Assembly (NCBI GenBank): GCA_000333855.2
Contig: CM007317.1
Coordinates: 340,943 to 404,942, forward strand
Direction of reading: 5' to 3'
Origin: Endotrypanum monterogeii
Lineage: Eukaryota > Euglenozoa > Kinetoplastea > Trypanosomatida > Trypanosomatidae
DNA: 64,000 nt
Below, one piece after another: positions 1 to 10,543 of the stretch. Each line of letters begins with the position of its first letter. Within the stretch, counting starts at the first letter, position 1. The notes below the pieces were generated by a model, which had not been told where the DNA came from, searched no databases, and saw only the letters and a program-made list of their open reading frames with translations. Position numbers and translations under genes: made by a program.

Positions 1-528
1 TTTCAGGCCTTTCAGCAGCTGTGTCCAATACTGCGTCAGTCCCAAATCATGGCGATGGACTGCTGGCTACAAGAGTACCCAAGCTCCCTTGGCATTGCCC
101 TGACAGACTGCATCACGATGGACGCATTCTTGAGTGACTTCGACAGTCGCCTGGCCAATGCCTATCAGGGGCTGCGGCAGGACTCTGGTGCACCGGATGT
201 GTGGGGTCAAAAAGCAATTGCCCATTACAAAATACTGGGGATTGACCCCCGCACTAAAACTCTTGTCTTCTCAGATGGTCTCGACCTCGAGAAAGCAGCT
301 GAGGTGCACAACCTCTTCAAGGACCAGATAAACGTGATGTGTGGGATCGGTACTCAGCTGACGTGCTCCATTAAAGGAGTTAGCCCCATGAACACCGTCA
401 TTAAGATGGTTCGATGCCAGGGGAGACCTGTCGCGAAGGTGTCGGATAGTCCTGGCAAGAGCATCTGTCTGGACCAGGAATATGTGAACAAACTGAGGGA
501 GGTCTTTAGGATTCAAAAAAACTTTTGA
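1..528 (+). CDS. NAPRT: Nicotinate phosphoribosyltransferase, C-terminal part (5' end outside window)
   Basis: This enzyme joins nicotinate to PRPP to give nicotinate mononucleotide, the entry step of NAD+ salvage. The frame is open from base 1, so the start lies upstream; 175 codons remain, against about 400 residues in the bacterial PncB family. Visible family signatures are [15 protein letters not shown] near the left end, then [26 protein letters not shown], the glycine-rich FGIGT-like segment CGIGTQLTC, and the end block [14 protein letters not shown]. The match runs without breaks to the stop, so the gene looks intact. The sequence is closer in feel to enterobacterial PncB than to animal NAPRT, which would fit an old bacterial transfer; that is inference. 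Trypanosomatids depend on NAD+ salvage, so the enzyme is probably important. Confidence 0.93.
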   Translation, partial: FQAFQQLCPILRQSQIMAMDCWLQEYPSSLGIALTDCITMDAFLSDFDSRLANAYQGLRQDSGAPDVWGQKAIAHYKILGIDPRTKTLVFSDGLDLEKAAEVHNLFKDQINVMCGIGTQLTCSIKGVSPMNTVIKMVRCQGRPVAKVSDSPGKSICLDQEYVNKLREVFRIQKNF

Positions 529-1326
529 GGGTGAGGCACTTCTGTCAATACCGAGAGGGGGCCATGAAAGCAGCAATTCGCTGAAGTGAAGACACACATC
601 GGATTTCGGGTAGAAAACTGTATGAAGGGCCAGGAACACATCAGAGAGGATCCGCGCATGCTTTCAGAATATGGGCCTCTGCGCATTATTTCTGCAGCCT
701 CAAGCTACTTCGGTTTGCCTCCTTCTTTCACTCTTGCAGGTTGTGCACGCGCTGCTGTAGCCGCTTGCTTTCTTTAAAAAAAAAAAATTAATGTACTCCT
801 TTCGCGGCACAATGTTGACCACCCCGGCGGAGCAATCGAGTTTTGTGTGGAACGTTTTCCTGGAGGACCAGATGGGCCTGCCCCCCCCCCCACCCCTGCT
901 TCCCTCCCCTCTGCTTTTACTTGGGTCTGGCGGCGATGTCTTGGAGCTGGTGGACACAGGTCCGGGTCGGTGTTGTACGCAGGGTATCCGTGATGGCACA
1001 TGGGCGATGCCAGAGCAGCTCTGGAGAGACTCGGGGGCTCCTCAATATGAGGCATTTGGCTGACCAGCAAGACGCTTCGTCCTTGGCAGCGCTGCCGACG
1101 GAGGGTGGCTAGTATTCCACAGTTTTGAGGACACGTGCGCATGCGGAACAGAGATGCACGGAGGGTGCGGCCTTTTTTATTTTTGCTCGCGTGGTAGGAA
1201 CTGTACGCTGGTTAGGCTGAAGGACGCTCTTCCCTTTCTTCCTTTCAACCCCGGTGTTGCTCGCGTCCGGCGGGGGGAGGAGGGGGGGGGAGGCATTGCA
1301 GCCCATGCAACCTAGGGGCGCTGGAT

Positions 1327-1673
1327 GCCTGACAGGAGGCCTCTCCCCCTCCCAATACACGGTCGAACCCCGCCGATTCCTATCCGCAGGGCCTGCACCG
1401 CACTCTCTGCAATGCATGGGCCTGTCGCGACTGGGGGGAGAGGAGGGCGTGCCAGCCAGCCACGACCATTCGATCAGCAGGAGATGACGCAGCAGACTCA
1501 CCGGGCGGAGGCGGGAGAGTCTGACGGACGTGTGGTTCCCTTCGATGGCACGCGTATCCTCCCAGGTAGTTGGAGGCAGGCTGCTGTGCGGACTGGTGCA
1601 AATGGGCCACAGCTGCGTAGGAGGAGGAGGGGGGAGGTGTAGGCGTTGGCCGGCTCTCGGTTGCCACGATTCT
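1327..1673 (+). repeat. Dispersed 347-bp repeat, copy 1 (possible SIDER-like retroposon remnant)
   Basis: Aligned by eye, this block matches 20446-20792 in the same orientation and without gaps. I count about four mismatches: three within the first 13 bases and one in the CGACCATTCG/CGACTATTCG segment. Similarity stops sharply after TTGCCACGATTCT. Both copies lie downstream of a coding region, in presumptive 3' UTR, which is where SIDER retroposons of Leishmania are typically found; the family assignment is inference. The opposite strand holds a short open frame inside the repeat, but it shows no recognisable domain. Confidence 0.85.
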
Positions 1674-3439
1674 TCGGTAGAAAGGAGGGAGCTCTTTTTT
1701 TTTTTTATGAGGGCTTGATCTTCACCACGGAAGGTCTTCCGTTCCCCCTTTGGTGCTGAAGAAGAAACTGCGAGTGTGCGGAACCCCACACCTCAGCAGG
1801 TAAACAATGGGCGATGAGAACTTCGGGGGAAAGTTCGGACTGTAGGGCACATCATTTCCCTCCCCCTGCCCCTTTGTTCTTGTTCTCACTGTGTATCGGC
1901 TCCCTATTCGGTTCCTCTTGTGCGCTTGATGGGCGTTAGAGGTACAGCTGCATCTATCTGCGTTCTGGAAACTTCGTTCGAGAAGTAAAAGTAGGAAAGG
2001 GTATTGGCACAACATTGTTGCGTGGTACTAGAGATCCGAGACGAAGATGGAGAAGATACAGGAAGTACTCAGTCATGCTCCTTCTCCTCCTTTTTTTTTT
2101 GTGTGTGTGGAGGACACACAGGGCGGAAGAGAACAAGTGTGTGCCTTTGGGGAGAGGGGAGGGAAGACTTTTTATTGTTTCTGCTTCGTGCCTATGAACA
2201 AATTGCTGACCAGGTTGACTGCATCTGTATGTGTCTGTCAGGAAGACCGCAGGCGCAAGGGCTTTTTTTTTTTTTGGATGGCTGCCGGGTATGCTTTCTT
2301 CACTTCGGCTCTTTACGTTTCGCCGCTATGTTCGAGGGCTTTGGTCGGGCTGATCGCTTATTACAATCTCGCATTCTCATTTCCTTAAGTAAAAACTCAA
2401 ACGGAAGAGTTGCTTGGCAATGTAGCGAACAAACACACACTTCTGTTCGCATCACACATGTGTGGCAATGTGAGTTGCAATGCTTTTTTTTTCTTTCTCA
2501 TGTTGCCCTTCGCCCTGACCCTTGTGTTATCGGACCTCTCGTATACGGGAAAAAGAACACCCTAGGGAAAAACAATAGTGTGGGGGAGGTGAGAAAGGTT
2601 TTCTTTGCGGGGAAGTCGAGCTGCTATGTTAGCATGAACTGCTTTGAACTCCTTCCCCATGTTTTCTCGTATGTTTCACCATGACCTCGCCGGATGTGCT
2701 GTCACGGGCATCTTGTAGTTGGGGAGGAGCCGCGCTTAAGTTTTCCGTATTTCCTTGCTAAGAGCTGCTGTGGCGCTGTCCATGTTTGGGGTATATGATT
2801 GTAACACTACCCCAAACTTTATATATATATATATATATATATATCTCCAGTGGTCGGTGTGCCGTTGCTCAATCTGGTCTCCCACTTTTCTTATCGCCTT
2901 CCTTGTTGTTCGCCATGCATACGGGACGAGCGAGAGGGGGAGATAAAGGTGAGTAGAAGCAGAGCTGACGTTCGTATAAGGAAAAAAAACGATATATACC
3001 AAGGGAGGCATCAATGATCTTTTTTTTTCATTTCTAGGAAAGCAACGAAAACAGCGGAAAAAAAAATAGAAGCGCTCCCCAACTCCTGATAATAGGGTCA
3101 TCTAGAATCAGATATTAATCTCAACCAAGGCCAACGAAGCGAATCCATATCCTCCAGTCACCGCGACAGAAAAGACAAGTGTCGACCCCTGACTTTGTTT
3201 CGAACTCTTGCCGTAGCATGGGTGTGGTGGTGGTGGGCTGTGCACTATACCCCAAGGTTTACATGCCTGTCCGATCCCCAAGGTAAGCTGTCGAGCTCCC
3301 TCTGTCTAGCATTTTCTTTCCCTCTTACAATACGATGCTTGGTTACTCTTGCTCTCCTCTCTTTGTGCTCCTGTGTTTGTGTGTAATTCGTGCGTGCTGT
3401 ATCCGCCCACTTCTACTGAATAATGTTTTATTTCCCAAA

Positions 3440-3484
3440 TACCTCCCCCCCCCCTCCTGCTCCTCCCCTTTCCACCCGTTTCAG
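3440..3484 (+). promoter_or_regulatory. Predicted trans-splice acceptor region for the WW-domain gene
   Basis: A strong C/T tract runs to TTTCAG with the AG at 3483-3484, about 230 nt before the ATG at 3717. This is the expected arrangement for spliced-leader addition. A (TA)n tract lies between the site and the start codon, so it would be part of the 5' UTR. Confidence 0.45.
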
Positions 3485-3638
3485 TCCCCCCGCCAAATTC
3501 GACCACTGTGCGTGCGTTGAGCGGGGCGAAGCTTCAAATCGCCCGACACACTTTTCCCTCTCCGGTCCACCCGCCCACCCTCCTCGCTTGTCGTACCCAC
3601 AAGAGCAACAACAACAAAAAACAACACGAGTATCAAAG

Positions 3639-3675
<37 letters not shown>

Positions 3676-3716
3676 ATTTATCTATTTTTATCGTTTTTTA
3701 AAATCATTAAAACAAT

Positions 3717-5525
3717 ATGTCACAGCGATACGAGGATGCGGTGTTGAAAGGAACGGCGCTGTTGCTGTTAGACCTACCAGTGACTCTTCGCAACGCCGTC
3801 CAGCCGCTACAGAAGCTGTTCGACTCGCATTACCCCAACAGCGGCATCACACGCATAATGTTGAACCAACAACCGGTCCGCAGCACGTCGGGTGAGAATG
3901 TTATGGAATGCGGAGCTGTGTTCTTTTCGTCGCGCGAGGCGCTGTGGGCAATGCTGGATCGAGTGCGAGTTATGCTGCGCACTGAGGACGGCGAGCTGGA
4001 GCTACGGCGCGGCTACCTGACCTTGGGAGTGCAGGAGGTACTGGTAGAGGGCGTCGTAACGTGGGGTACGCAGGGGCGACAGCGTCTCAACTCTGCTTCA
4101 GTCACTGTCTCTTCAACTCCCGCGCCAACCCTGGCATCCCGCCCTAAAGCCTCGGAAGGTTCCGCAGCGTCGCCGAGTGCTCTCACAGTCGTGACTCAGC
4201 CACCCCCCGTCGAGGTATCTCCACGAGTGACTGCACTTGATGCAGTGCATAGTTCGAAAAAACAAGATGCGAGGACGAGCCATGAGGGGGAGGTGCCGAA
4301 AAAAACTGGAGGCCGTAGTGAGGGCTGTCAAACAGTTGTAGTTGCTTTCTTATTCAAAGAAATCTATAATCGCCACCGCGAAAGCAAGGAGGAATGCACA
4401 AGTTCCAAACAAGCCGCTGTCTCGACCGGCTCTACCTTGTCTCCGTTCATGGTATATCAGATGCTTATCGGGGAATGCCAGCCCAGGAAAATAGTTCTCA
4501 TCGACTCCCAGCGCTCCTCGGCGAAGCGAGAGTCGCGAGCACTCGTCGAGCTGGAAAATGCCGAGGCGGCGGCCCACGTGATTCGAGTCTTCACCCGTCG
4601 CGCTGTGGAGTTCGTTAGTGAATCCCAGGCGTACAAAACACCGGAACGCAGTCGTAAGCCGCCGGAAAAGGGACCGTTGCCCATCTGCGCCGAGGTTCGC
4701 TACTATGTGAACTGCAGCTACAGTGTGCGCAACGGCCAGAGCCGTTTTCTTCCAGATGGAAATCGAAACTTTCATCGCACCGTGGCGGTGCGTCCTTTCT
4801 GCCCCTCTGAGCTGGACCTCACAGATTCAAGGACTGTGGCACGGTTGCAAGTGAGGGCCCCGCGCGAATGGCGGCCTGATCCCCATGCGGTGCGTCCTGC
4901 CTCCGTCATTGACAGGGAATCGCCCAACAGAGAGGAGGCGTGCGCGGATAAAGGGCGTCGGAACCAGCCATCATCGAATGCAGGTCACAGTAAAAGGCGG
5001 CGCTCACCATCTCCGCGTAACAACGAGCGGTGTGGGAAGCGGTCGCCATCGCACCTGCGTGGCCGCTCAGCTTCCCCTGCCTCTCATCGCTCCGATTCTG
5101 TTGCTTCCTCTTCATTCTCCAATCACCACCGGCGTCACCGCGACCATAACTCTAAGTGCCGTGGAAGCGACGATGAGGGACACGATGCGCAAACTGATGC
5201 TGCCGGTCTTGTAGCCACCTCAGGCACCAAGACTGTCTCGGGCAGCGGGTCAGAGCCAATCGCAGTGGCGGCACACGTGCATCAGCCGTCCCTGCAGCAG
5301 GCAGTTGTACTTCTTCCGCAACAGCAGCAGACGCCGCAACCGCAGGGCGTGTACGAGTCGGTATCCGCAATACCCGCGGCGCCGGCGGTTACCTACGACA
5401 GTTACGGTGCTTTGCCGATAGGTTGGCGCCCCATCTTTTCTCAGGAGTACCAGCAAACCTACTATGCCTACCGTGATCCGAAAACTGGTCTGGAGACGAC
5501 TACGTGGGAACGGCCGGCGTCGTAA
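3717..5525 (+). CDS. WW-domain protein with two RRM-like modules and an RS-like region
   Basis: The product is 602 aa. Residues 1-120 hold an RRM-like unit: LLLLDLP resembles RNP2 and CGAVFFSSREALWAM resembles RNP1. A second one spans about 205-305, with TVVVAFLF and the RNP1-like RALVELENAEAAAHVIRVF. Residues 390-500 are rich in RS, SP and RR dipeptides, for example KRRRSPSPR, like splicing factors. The C-terminus (about 566-602) is a WW domain: GW, then TYYAY, then a second W followed two residues later by P. WW domains bind proline-rich partners. I infer a nuclear RNA-processing role, perhaps in splicing, 3' processing or transcription coupling. The RRM calls rest on motif resemblance only. 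The start is the first ATG of the open frame. Confidence 0.85.
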   Translation: MSQRYEDAVLKGTALLLLDLPVTLRNAVQPLQKLFDSHYPNSGITRIMLNQQPVRSTSGENVMECGAVFFSSREALWAMLDRVRVMLRTEDGELELRRGYLTLGVQEVLVEGVVTWGTQGRQRLNSASVTVSSTPAPTLASRPKASEGSAASPSALTVVTQPPPVEVSPRVTALDAVHSSKKQDARTSHEGEVPKKTGGRSEGCQTVVVAFLFKEIYNRHRESKEECTSSKQAAVSTGSTLSPFMVYQMLIGECQPRKIVLIDSQRSSAKRESRALVELENAEAAAHVIRVFTRRAVEFVSESQAYKTPERSRKPPEKGPLPICAEVRYYVNCSYSVRNGQSRFLPDGNRNFHRTVAVRPFCPSELDLTDSRTVARLQVRAPREWRPDPHAVRPASVIDRESPNREEACADKGRRNQPSSNAGHSKRRRSPSPRNNERCGKRSPSHLRGRSASPASHRSDSVASSSFSNHHRRHRDHNSKCRGSDDEGHDAQTDAAGLVATSGTKTVSGSGSEPIAVAAHVHQPSLQQAVVLLPQQQQTPQPQGVYESVSAIPAAPAVTYDSYGALPIGWRPIFSQEYQQTYYAYRDPKTGLETTTWERPAS

Positions 5526-5909
5526 CGTCGTGTAAGTGAACGGCAGTTGAGTGAGGTCCACGTCTCTGCCCTGCACCTGCTGACTCAGCACCACGGGCGC
5601 AACAGCGCAACGAAGTGATCAAAACAGGGTACGCGTGCGGCTCGCGCCCCATGAGGGCATGGATAACCTTAAACGAAGCTATGATCGAAGAGGACCAAAG
5701 GCGTTCGCTCGCCTCATATAAATATATATATATATATATATATTCCGCTTCTCTGTGCTTCTTTCTTGAAAAAAATGTGTAAGAGCGAAGTATACATATA
5801 TATATATATATATTTAATCCGACAGGCAGGCAGAGCGACTTCCGAATGGTGTAACGAGGAAGTGAAAGGGAAGAAGGGGCGACGTGAGGACGCCGAGCCT
5901 TTGCTGCAT

Positions 5910-5944
<35 letters not shown>

Positions 5945-8248
5945 GTCTCGTAAAAAACAAAAAAAAAACCTAACTGTAGTGGTCAAATTTTTTTTCCCTC
6001 TTTTCATCTTGCATACAGAAAATTTTCAGAATGCAGCAGTGAGGCGGTATCGCTTCTGCTTTTTTTTTTTTCCAGCTCCCTGTAAGGTGAACGCGTGTGT
6101 GAATGTGCGTGAAGCTGTTTGCGCGCTTGTATCCGTGCTGAAACAAAGCCGCTGGATGCCATACTGACATGTTCGACGTGAGAGAAGGAAAAAAGGAGGG
6201 AGCGTGCTGATGGTGTCTTCCCGCGGGGTGAGGGCGTGTAATGTTCTCCTCTGCGGTGGATACGTTTGTGCGAAAGAGAGGGGAGAGAGGGATGCGGTTT
6301 GCGTGTGGAGAGAACACGTGATCATCGCTCTGGCGCGTTGTTGTGACAGGTGTACATGAATCTCAAAAGGTGCATTTCTCAAACGGGGGAAGGTTCCTGG
6401 CGGCAGATGCTTGTTGGTGTGCTCCCATAGGAGAGTGGATGCCTGGGTGAGGAGTGATATTATTGGGAAAGGGAGGAAGAGGAAGTGAAGAAGGGTTGGA
6501 GCTGAGCACTTGTTTTTCACATGCCTCGTGTGCGAGTGCTCGTCCCTCTTCATGTCTTCTTTTCGTTTTTCCACCGGCATCCTTCCCCTAAACACGTTCC
6601 CAGTGTGTGTTTGGCTGCCTGTTCCCACTGCCCGAGGCGATTCAAACGTGAAAGGGTTGGTTTGAGGGAATCACTTTCTCTCTCGGGCCATGTGCACTCT
6701 AGAGATACGAAGTAATAGATGGGTATAGCAAATGAAGCTGTCACAGTGTTCCAGCTTCTACTAGAGCGCTATACCTATGCTAGAGGTTTGTGACGTAACA
6801 GACGCCACTGAGCCGTGTCGGGTGCCGTTTTCTGTCGTTGCATTTCCTCGTTTGGCTGCGTATCCGATGTCAGCATCTGTGAATGTAAGAGGGGGGGGAT
6901 CTAAAGCAAAAGGATGTAGCGATAGCACACATCCTTTCCACTCCTTTCTTCCCCCCCCCCCCTTACCGACCTTTTTGGTGCAACATGCCAGGGCTTGCTT
7001 GGGGCATGTGCATGGTAACTGCGCTGTGCTTGGCACGGCTGAGCTTGCACGTCTGCGGGTGGGCACCCACACGTACGAACTTCCCCGAAAGATGTGCTGG
7101 AGTGAAGTGACCAGGCATGTCTCTGTGTGGTTCAGTGCGAATGCATTTTGTATATCGTTTCTTCCTCGAGGGTCGATGGGAGGGATTTGTGCCTGGCCAA
7201 CACCTGGCCCCTTCTATTTCATCGATCAATCCTGTCGTGGTGCTGAGGCAGGAAGACAAGTGTGGGTACAGATACTTCGTGCACGCAAGCCTTGTGGCTG
7301 TCTTGCGTTGAATACATCTGGTTCTCAGCGAGGCATCTCATATTTGGCACGACGATCGATCGTGAGGGGGGATGGTTAATGAGCCGGCGCTTATGGCACC
7401 TTCCGTGTTCCTGTATCGCCGCCCTGCTTTCGTCGACGTTACACATGGAGCGTGATGGATTCCATCACTACGCCTCTCTCTCCCCCGCCCCACGTATCCA
7501 CCCCTCTCTCAATTTTCCTTGCCAGCCAACCATGTAAGAGCCGTTCGCCCCCCCCCCTCTTCCCTCTCGTACACCTCTCTGTGGCTGGCCTTATTTCACC
7601 CTGCATGACTTTCTAATGCCTTTTTTCCCCTCTGCTGCCCTACAGCTCGTGTTAGAGAATCGAATTATCCAGCGAAATGGTGTCTGTATGAGTGTATGGT
7701 GTGGTGTTTCTCTCTGTGGAAGAGGGTCACAAAGATGGCGGGGGGGAGGTGGTGGTGGAGGAGATGGGGGGGGGGGGTCTCCATGAGGTGACCGGTGGCT
7801 ATGTGAGGGGTTTGATCAGCAGTGGCGCTCCAAGGCAAACCGAGGAGCACAGTAGGGGGGGGGTATCATGGGCTGCTGGATAACCTGTACACTCTCTTGG
7901 GCTAGTTCTCGAGTGCTTTGTTACTCTGTCTGGCGAGCTTCTTCTATCCCGCAATCCAGAGGCTCAGTCGTTTTGTTGGCGTTCTTTTGTGTGCGCGTAC
8001 AGGGACAGGGACAGGGAGGGGGACAGATGATGTGCCTTTCAGCTTCCGTGCGTTCCACTTTCTCGCTTTGTATCCTTCCCATGGGTATCAATAGGGGGGG
8101 GTGCCCGTCTGCTCTTTTTTTTTTTTCGATGGGCAGTAATAATGATTTTCTTTCTAAGTAAGTGTGTATGCGTGGGGATGTCTGTGAGCCGGAGTAGGAA
8201 TACGCTTCCCACTCGTTTGCCTCAAGGCGCTTTGTCTTGAAGGTGTTG

Positions 8249-8250
8249 TA

Positions 8251-8300
<50 letters not shown>
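8249..8300. repeat. (TA)n microsatellite
   Basis: About 52 bp of nearly pure TA with one TG interruption. A run of Ns starts 29 bp further on, suggesting assembly trouble next to the tract. Confidence 0.95.
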
Positions 8301-8303
<3 letters not shown>

Positions 8304-8329
8304 TGTAGTGGAGTAGAGACGCGATAAGG

Positions 8330-8359
8330 NNNNNNNNNNNNNNNNNNNNNNNNNNNNNN
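8330..8359. other. Run of 30 Ns (assembly gap)
   Basis: Thirty ambiguous bases. Any reading frame crossing them is uninterpretable. Confidence 0.99.
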
Positions 8360-9529
8360 TTCCACTTTTCCTTTTCCCCGCCGCTCCGCCTGAAGAACAT
8401 TGTTCGCACACACTGCCTGTGTAAATGTTGGCCCGTATCGATTGCTCGAGCTCATGTGTCTCGGGAAAGGGGCAGAAAACATATCTGCAATTGGTCTGAT
8501 GGGGGAGCTGTCGTGGTAATATCAAAGACTAAACGAGCTGCCTATCTTCTCTTCTCCCCTTATGCCTCCAATTGAGCTCGCGTGTTTGCCGTGAGCTTCT
8601 ATGTGCCAGTGGTGCTCTTGTCGTATTGCGTGCTCGGTGTGGATCCCCTGGCGGAGTCGACGAAACGTGTAAATGGAAAATGTGTGTGTGTGTGTGTGTG
8701 TCTGTGTGTGTACATCGGGCAGGAGTCTCCAATGCTGTTTCTGCCGCTACCCAGCGAGCGCGCGGCGCTGTGTTGGTGTGTGCGTCTCCGATGAAGATTT
8801 TATGTACTGCTACTTCGGCACATGCGTTTGCACGTTAGCGAATTATCTACCAGTTGTTGCTTTTCTAATTTTTACCCTCTCCCCTCGCATTTTTGTGATG
8901 AGCTCTTCAAATTTCCGCGTCTTCCTTTATATATATATATATATATATATGGTGGTCTGTGTTTTACTGTAGAGGTCCCCTCTTTTTTTGTCGACCAGCG
9001 AACGACAGCTGTAGGCCCAGTAAGGCTCCGACGGGCTACAGCACCTTTACAGACACTCCCCATCTCACTCCGGTTACACGCTCGATGAGCACTTCCAATC
9101 ACGAAAAACTGAGCTGAAATAGACGAGGTATATCAATACACTTCATTGCCTGCTTTTTTTCTCTGACTGTCTGTGTGTGTGTGTGTGTGTGTGTAACTAG
9201 GGGGAGAGGAGAGGCCGGGGTGCCGAGAGGTCACTGGATCAGCCTGCGCACGCCCCATGTATGCATCTTGCACACACGCAACATTTGAAGCGGAAGATAC
9301 AGACTTCATTAGAAAGAGGAGAGGGAACCTGCCGGTGACATTGCTTTGTTGGCAGACATCTCAGCAACTTACCTGGACCCCAGCCACCCATCGCAGAATA
9401 CTTTGTCGTTGAGGGTGTATGTACGCGGGGAGGGGGACGCAGCAGCATCTGGAAAAACAAAAAAACGCTTGCACATTTTGAGAAGGGCTGTTGAAGGCCA
9501 CAGGTTTTCTTTTACTGCTACTGAGCGCC

Positions 9530-10543
9530 ATGGAGCTCCGCTCGTCTACTCCCATAAAAGTGCCAGGCACACCCGCGGTCGGAGGACAGACTTTAATTCT
9601 CATTGCTTCTGACGGGGTGCACGTTCCTGTGAAGCGCGCCATCGCTACGGAGGCCTCGTTCGTCTTGCGCGATCTGCTAGATGGGCAGGACTTGAAGCCC
9701 GTGGTGTGGTGTGACGATGGGGGGCCAAACTTCGGTCTTAATGGAGGCGGAAGGTGTTCACCCGAGCCCTCGGGATCAGAGGCGTTGGATCCGAGGAAGG
9801 ACATTGACAACCTCTTCGAGTTTGCCTCTGCAAAGACACCGCTGATGTCACGCGGGGTGTCGCATGCCACAGGGCTGTGGCAGGACGGAGGTGTCGTTGC
9901 CCCCACGGCAGCAGCGAAGCCGGTTGAAAAAGCGGCTCTGCCCGACTTGATGGATTTTTTTCCAGTCGGACAGGCCATAAGCCCGCTAGTGGAGATCACA
10001 GCGGAGATGCCGACGTCGATCAAAGAGGCAACGTTCTCAGTCGCTTCGCCTAGCACCCCTGCAGGTTCTGCCTTTTCAAAGGGCGAAGCCCTAACTCCAA
10101 GCCTGGCGCACATCGCACCTCCCTCAGAGGTGGAAGTGCCGTTCCCCTACTTGACCGGCGACATCCTCGAGCGAGTGTGTCGTCATATGTCGTACCGCTT
10201 TCGCATGTCGTCGTTTGGGTCCGATGACGGGTGCTATCACGTGTACATGGTGAAAACACGCCCCATCCCGCGTCCCATGACACTGCCGCTGGTGGAGTAC
10301 CTGGACGCCAAGGACCGCGCCTTTATCGCTGACTGGGATGAGCTCATGACCGTGCAGATGGTGAAGGCGGCAACTCTGCTCAACTACGACGAGTTGCTTC
10401 AGCTTGCCTCAGCGAAGCTGGCTTCTTACCTTATCGACCGCGACTTGGAAGGGGTGCGAACACTGCTAGGTGCAAAGAACGATTTTGATGCGGTGGAGGA
10501 TACAGAGCTCAAGAAGGAGCAAGTAGTTGACTACTTCCGGTAG
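9530..10543 (+). CDS. Skp1-like protein (SCF ubiquitin ligase adaptor family) with large insertion
   Basis: Skp1 bridges cullin 1 and F-box proteins in SCF E3 ubiquitin ligases. Residues 17-55 look like the Skp1/BTB start (LILIASDGVHVPVKRAIA, then a Ser/Leu-rich helix). About 145 low-complexity residues follow. The fold resumes near residue 200 with VPFPYLTGDILERVCRHM, matching the Skp1 PLPNVTG-type segment, then DWDELMTVQMVKAATLLNYDELLQLA. The C-terminus is clearly Skp1: LEGVRTLLGAKNDF followed by an acidic, charged helix. At 337 aa it is twice the roughly 160 aa of ordinary Skp1. The ATG at 9530 gives a normal Skp1 start; a TTG 39 bases upstream is in frame but unlikely in a eukaryote. An AG lies four bases before this ATG. 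A divergent elongin-C-like adaptor is the main alternative. Confidence 0.82.
   Translation: MELRSSTPIKVPGTPAVGGQTLILIASDGVHVPVKRAIATEASFVLRDLLDGQDLKPVVWCDDGGPNFGLNGGGRCSPEPSGSEALDPRKDIDNLFEFASAKTPLMSRGVSHATGLWQDGGVVAPTAAAKPVEKAALPDLMDFFPVGQAISPLVEITAEMPTSIKEATFSVASPSTPAGSAFSKGEALTPSLAHIAPPSEVEVPFPYLTGDILERVCRHMSYRFRMSSFGSDDGCYHVYMVKTRPIPRPMTLPLVEYLDAKDRAFIADWDELMTVQMVKAATLLNYDELLQLASAKLASYLIDRDLEGVRTLLGAKNDFDAVEDTELKKEQVVDYFR

Larger units (their letters stand above)
529..3716. other. Intergenic region: NAPRT 3' UTR and upstream region of the WW-domain gene
   Basis: I see no convincing gene here. The stretch holds one copy of the 347-bp dispersed repeat (1327-1673), many poly-T and poly-A runs, (TA)n tracts at about 2818-2844 and 3642-3670, and the pyrimidine tract and AG that probably serve the next gene. 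Open frames on both strands are short, proline/serine-rich or homopolymer-encoded and look like shadows of low-complexity DNA. Confidence 0.6.
5526..9529. other. Intergenic region with microsatellites and a 30-N gap
   Basis: Four kilobases without a supportable gene. It contains (TA)n at about 5717-5744, 5796-5814, 8249-8300 and 8928-8950, (TG)n at about 5908-5943, 8682-8712 and 9173-9194, and many G or C runs. Open frames of up to 200 codons (around 6777-7379, for example) have no recognisable domain and are interrupted by C/T-rich repeats. It is probably the long 3' UTR of the WW gene plus upstream sequence of the Skp1-like gene. Confidence 0.55.

Noticed and set aside
1109..1789. 226-codon antisense frame covering the dispersed repeat
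   Set aside because: Part is repeated at 20446-20792, where the frame is not preserved at its ends; Pro/Ser-rich with no domain, and opposite to all genes.
6777..7379. 200-codon frame on the + strand
   Set aside because: It contains homopolymer-derived residues and poor codon use, has no domain, and equally long frames occur on the other strand.
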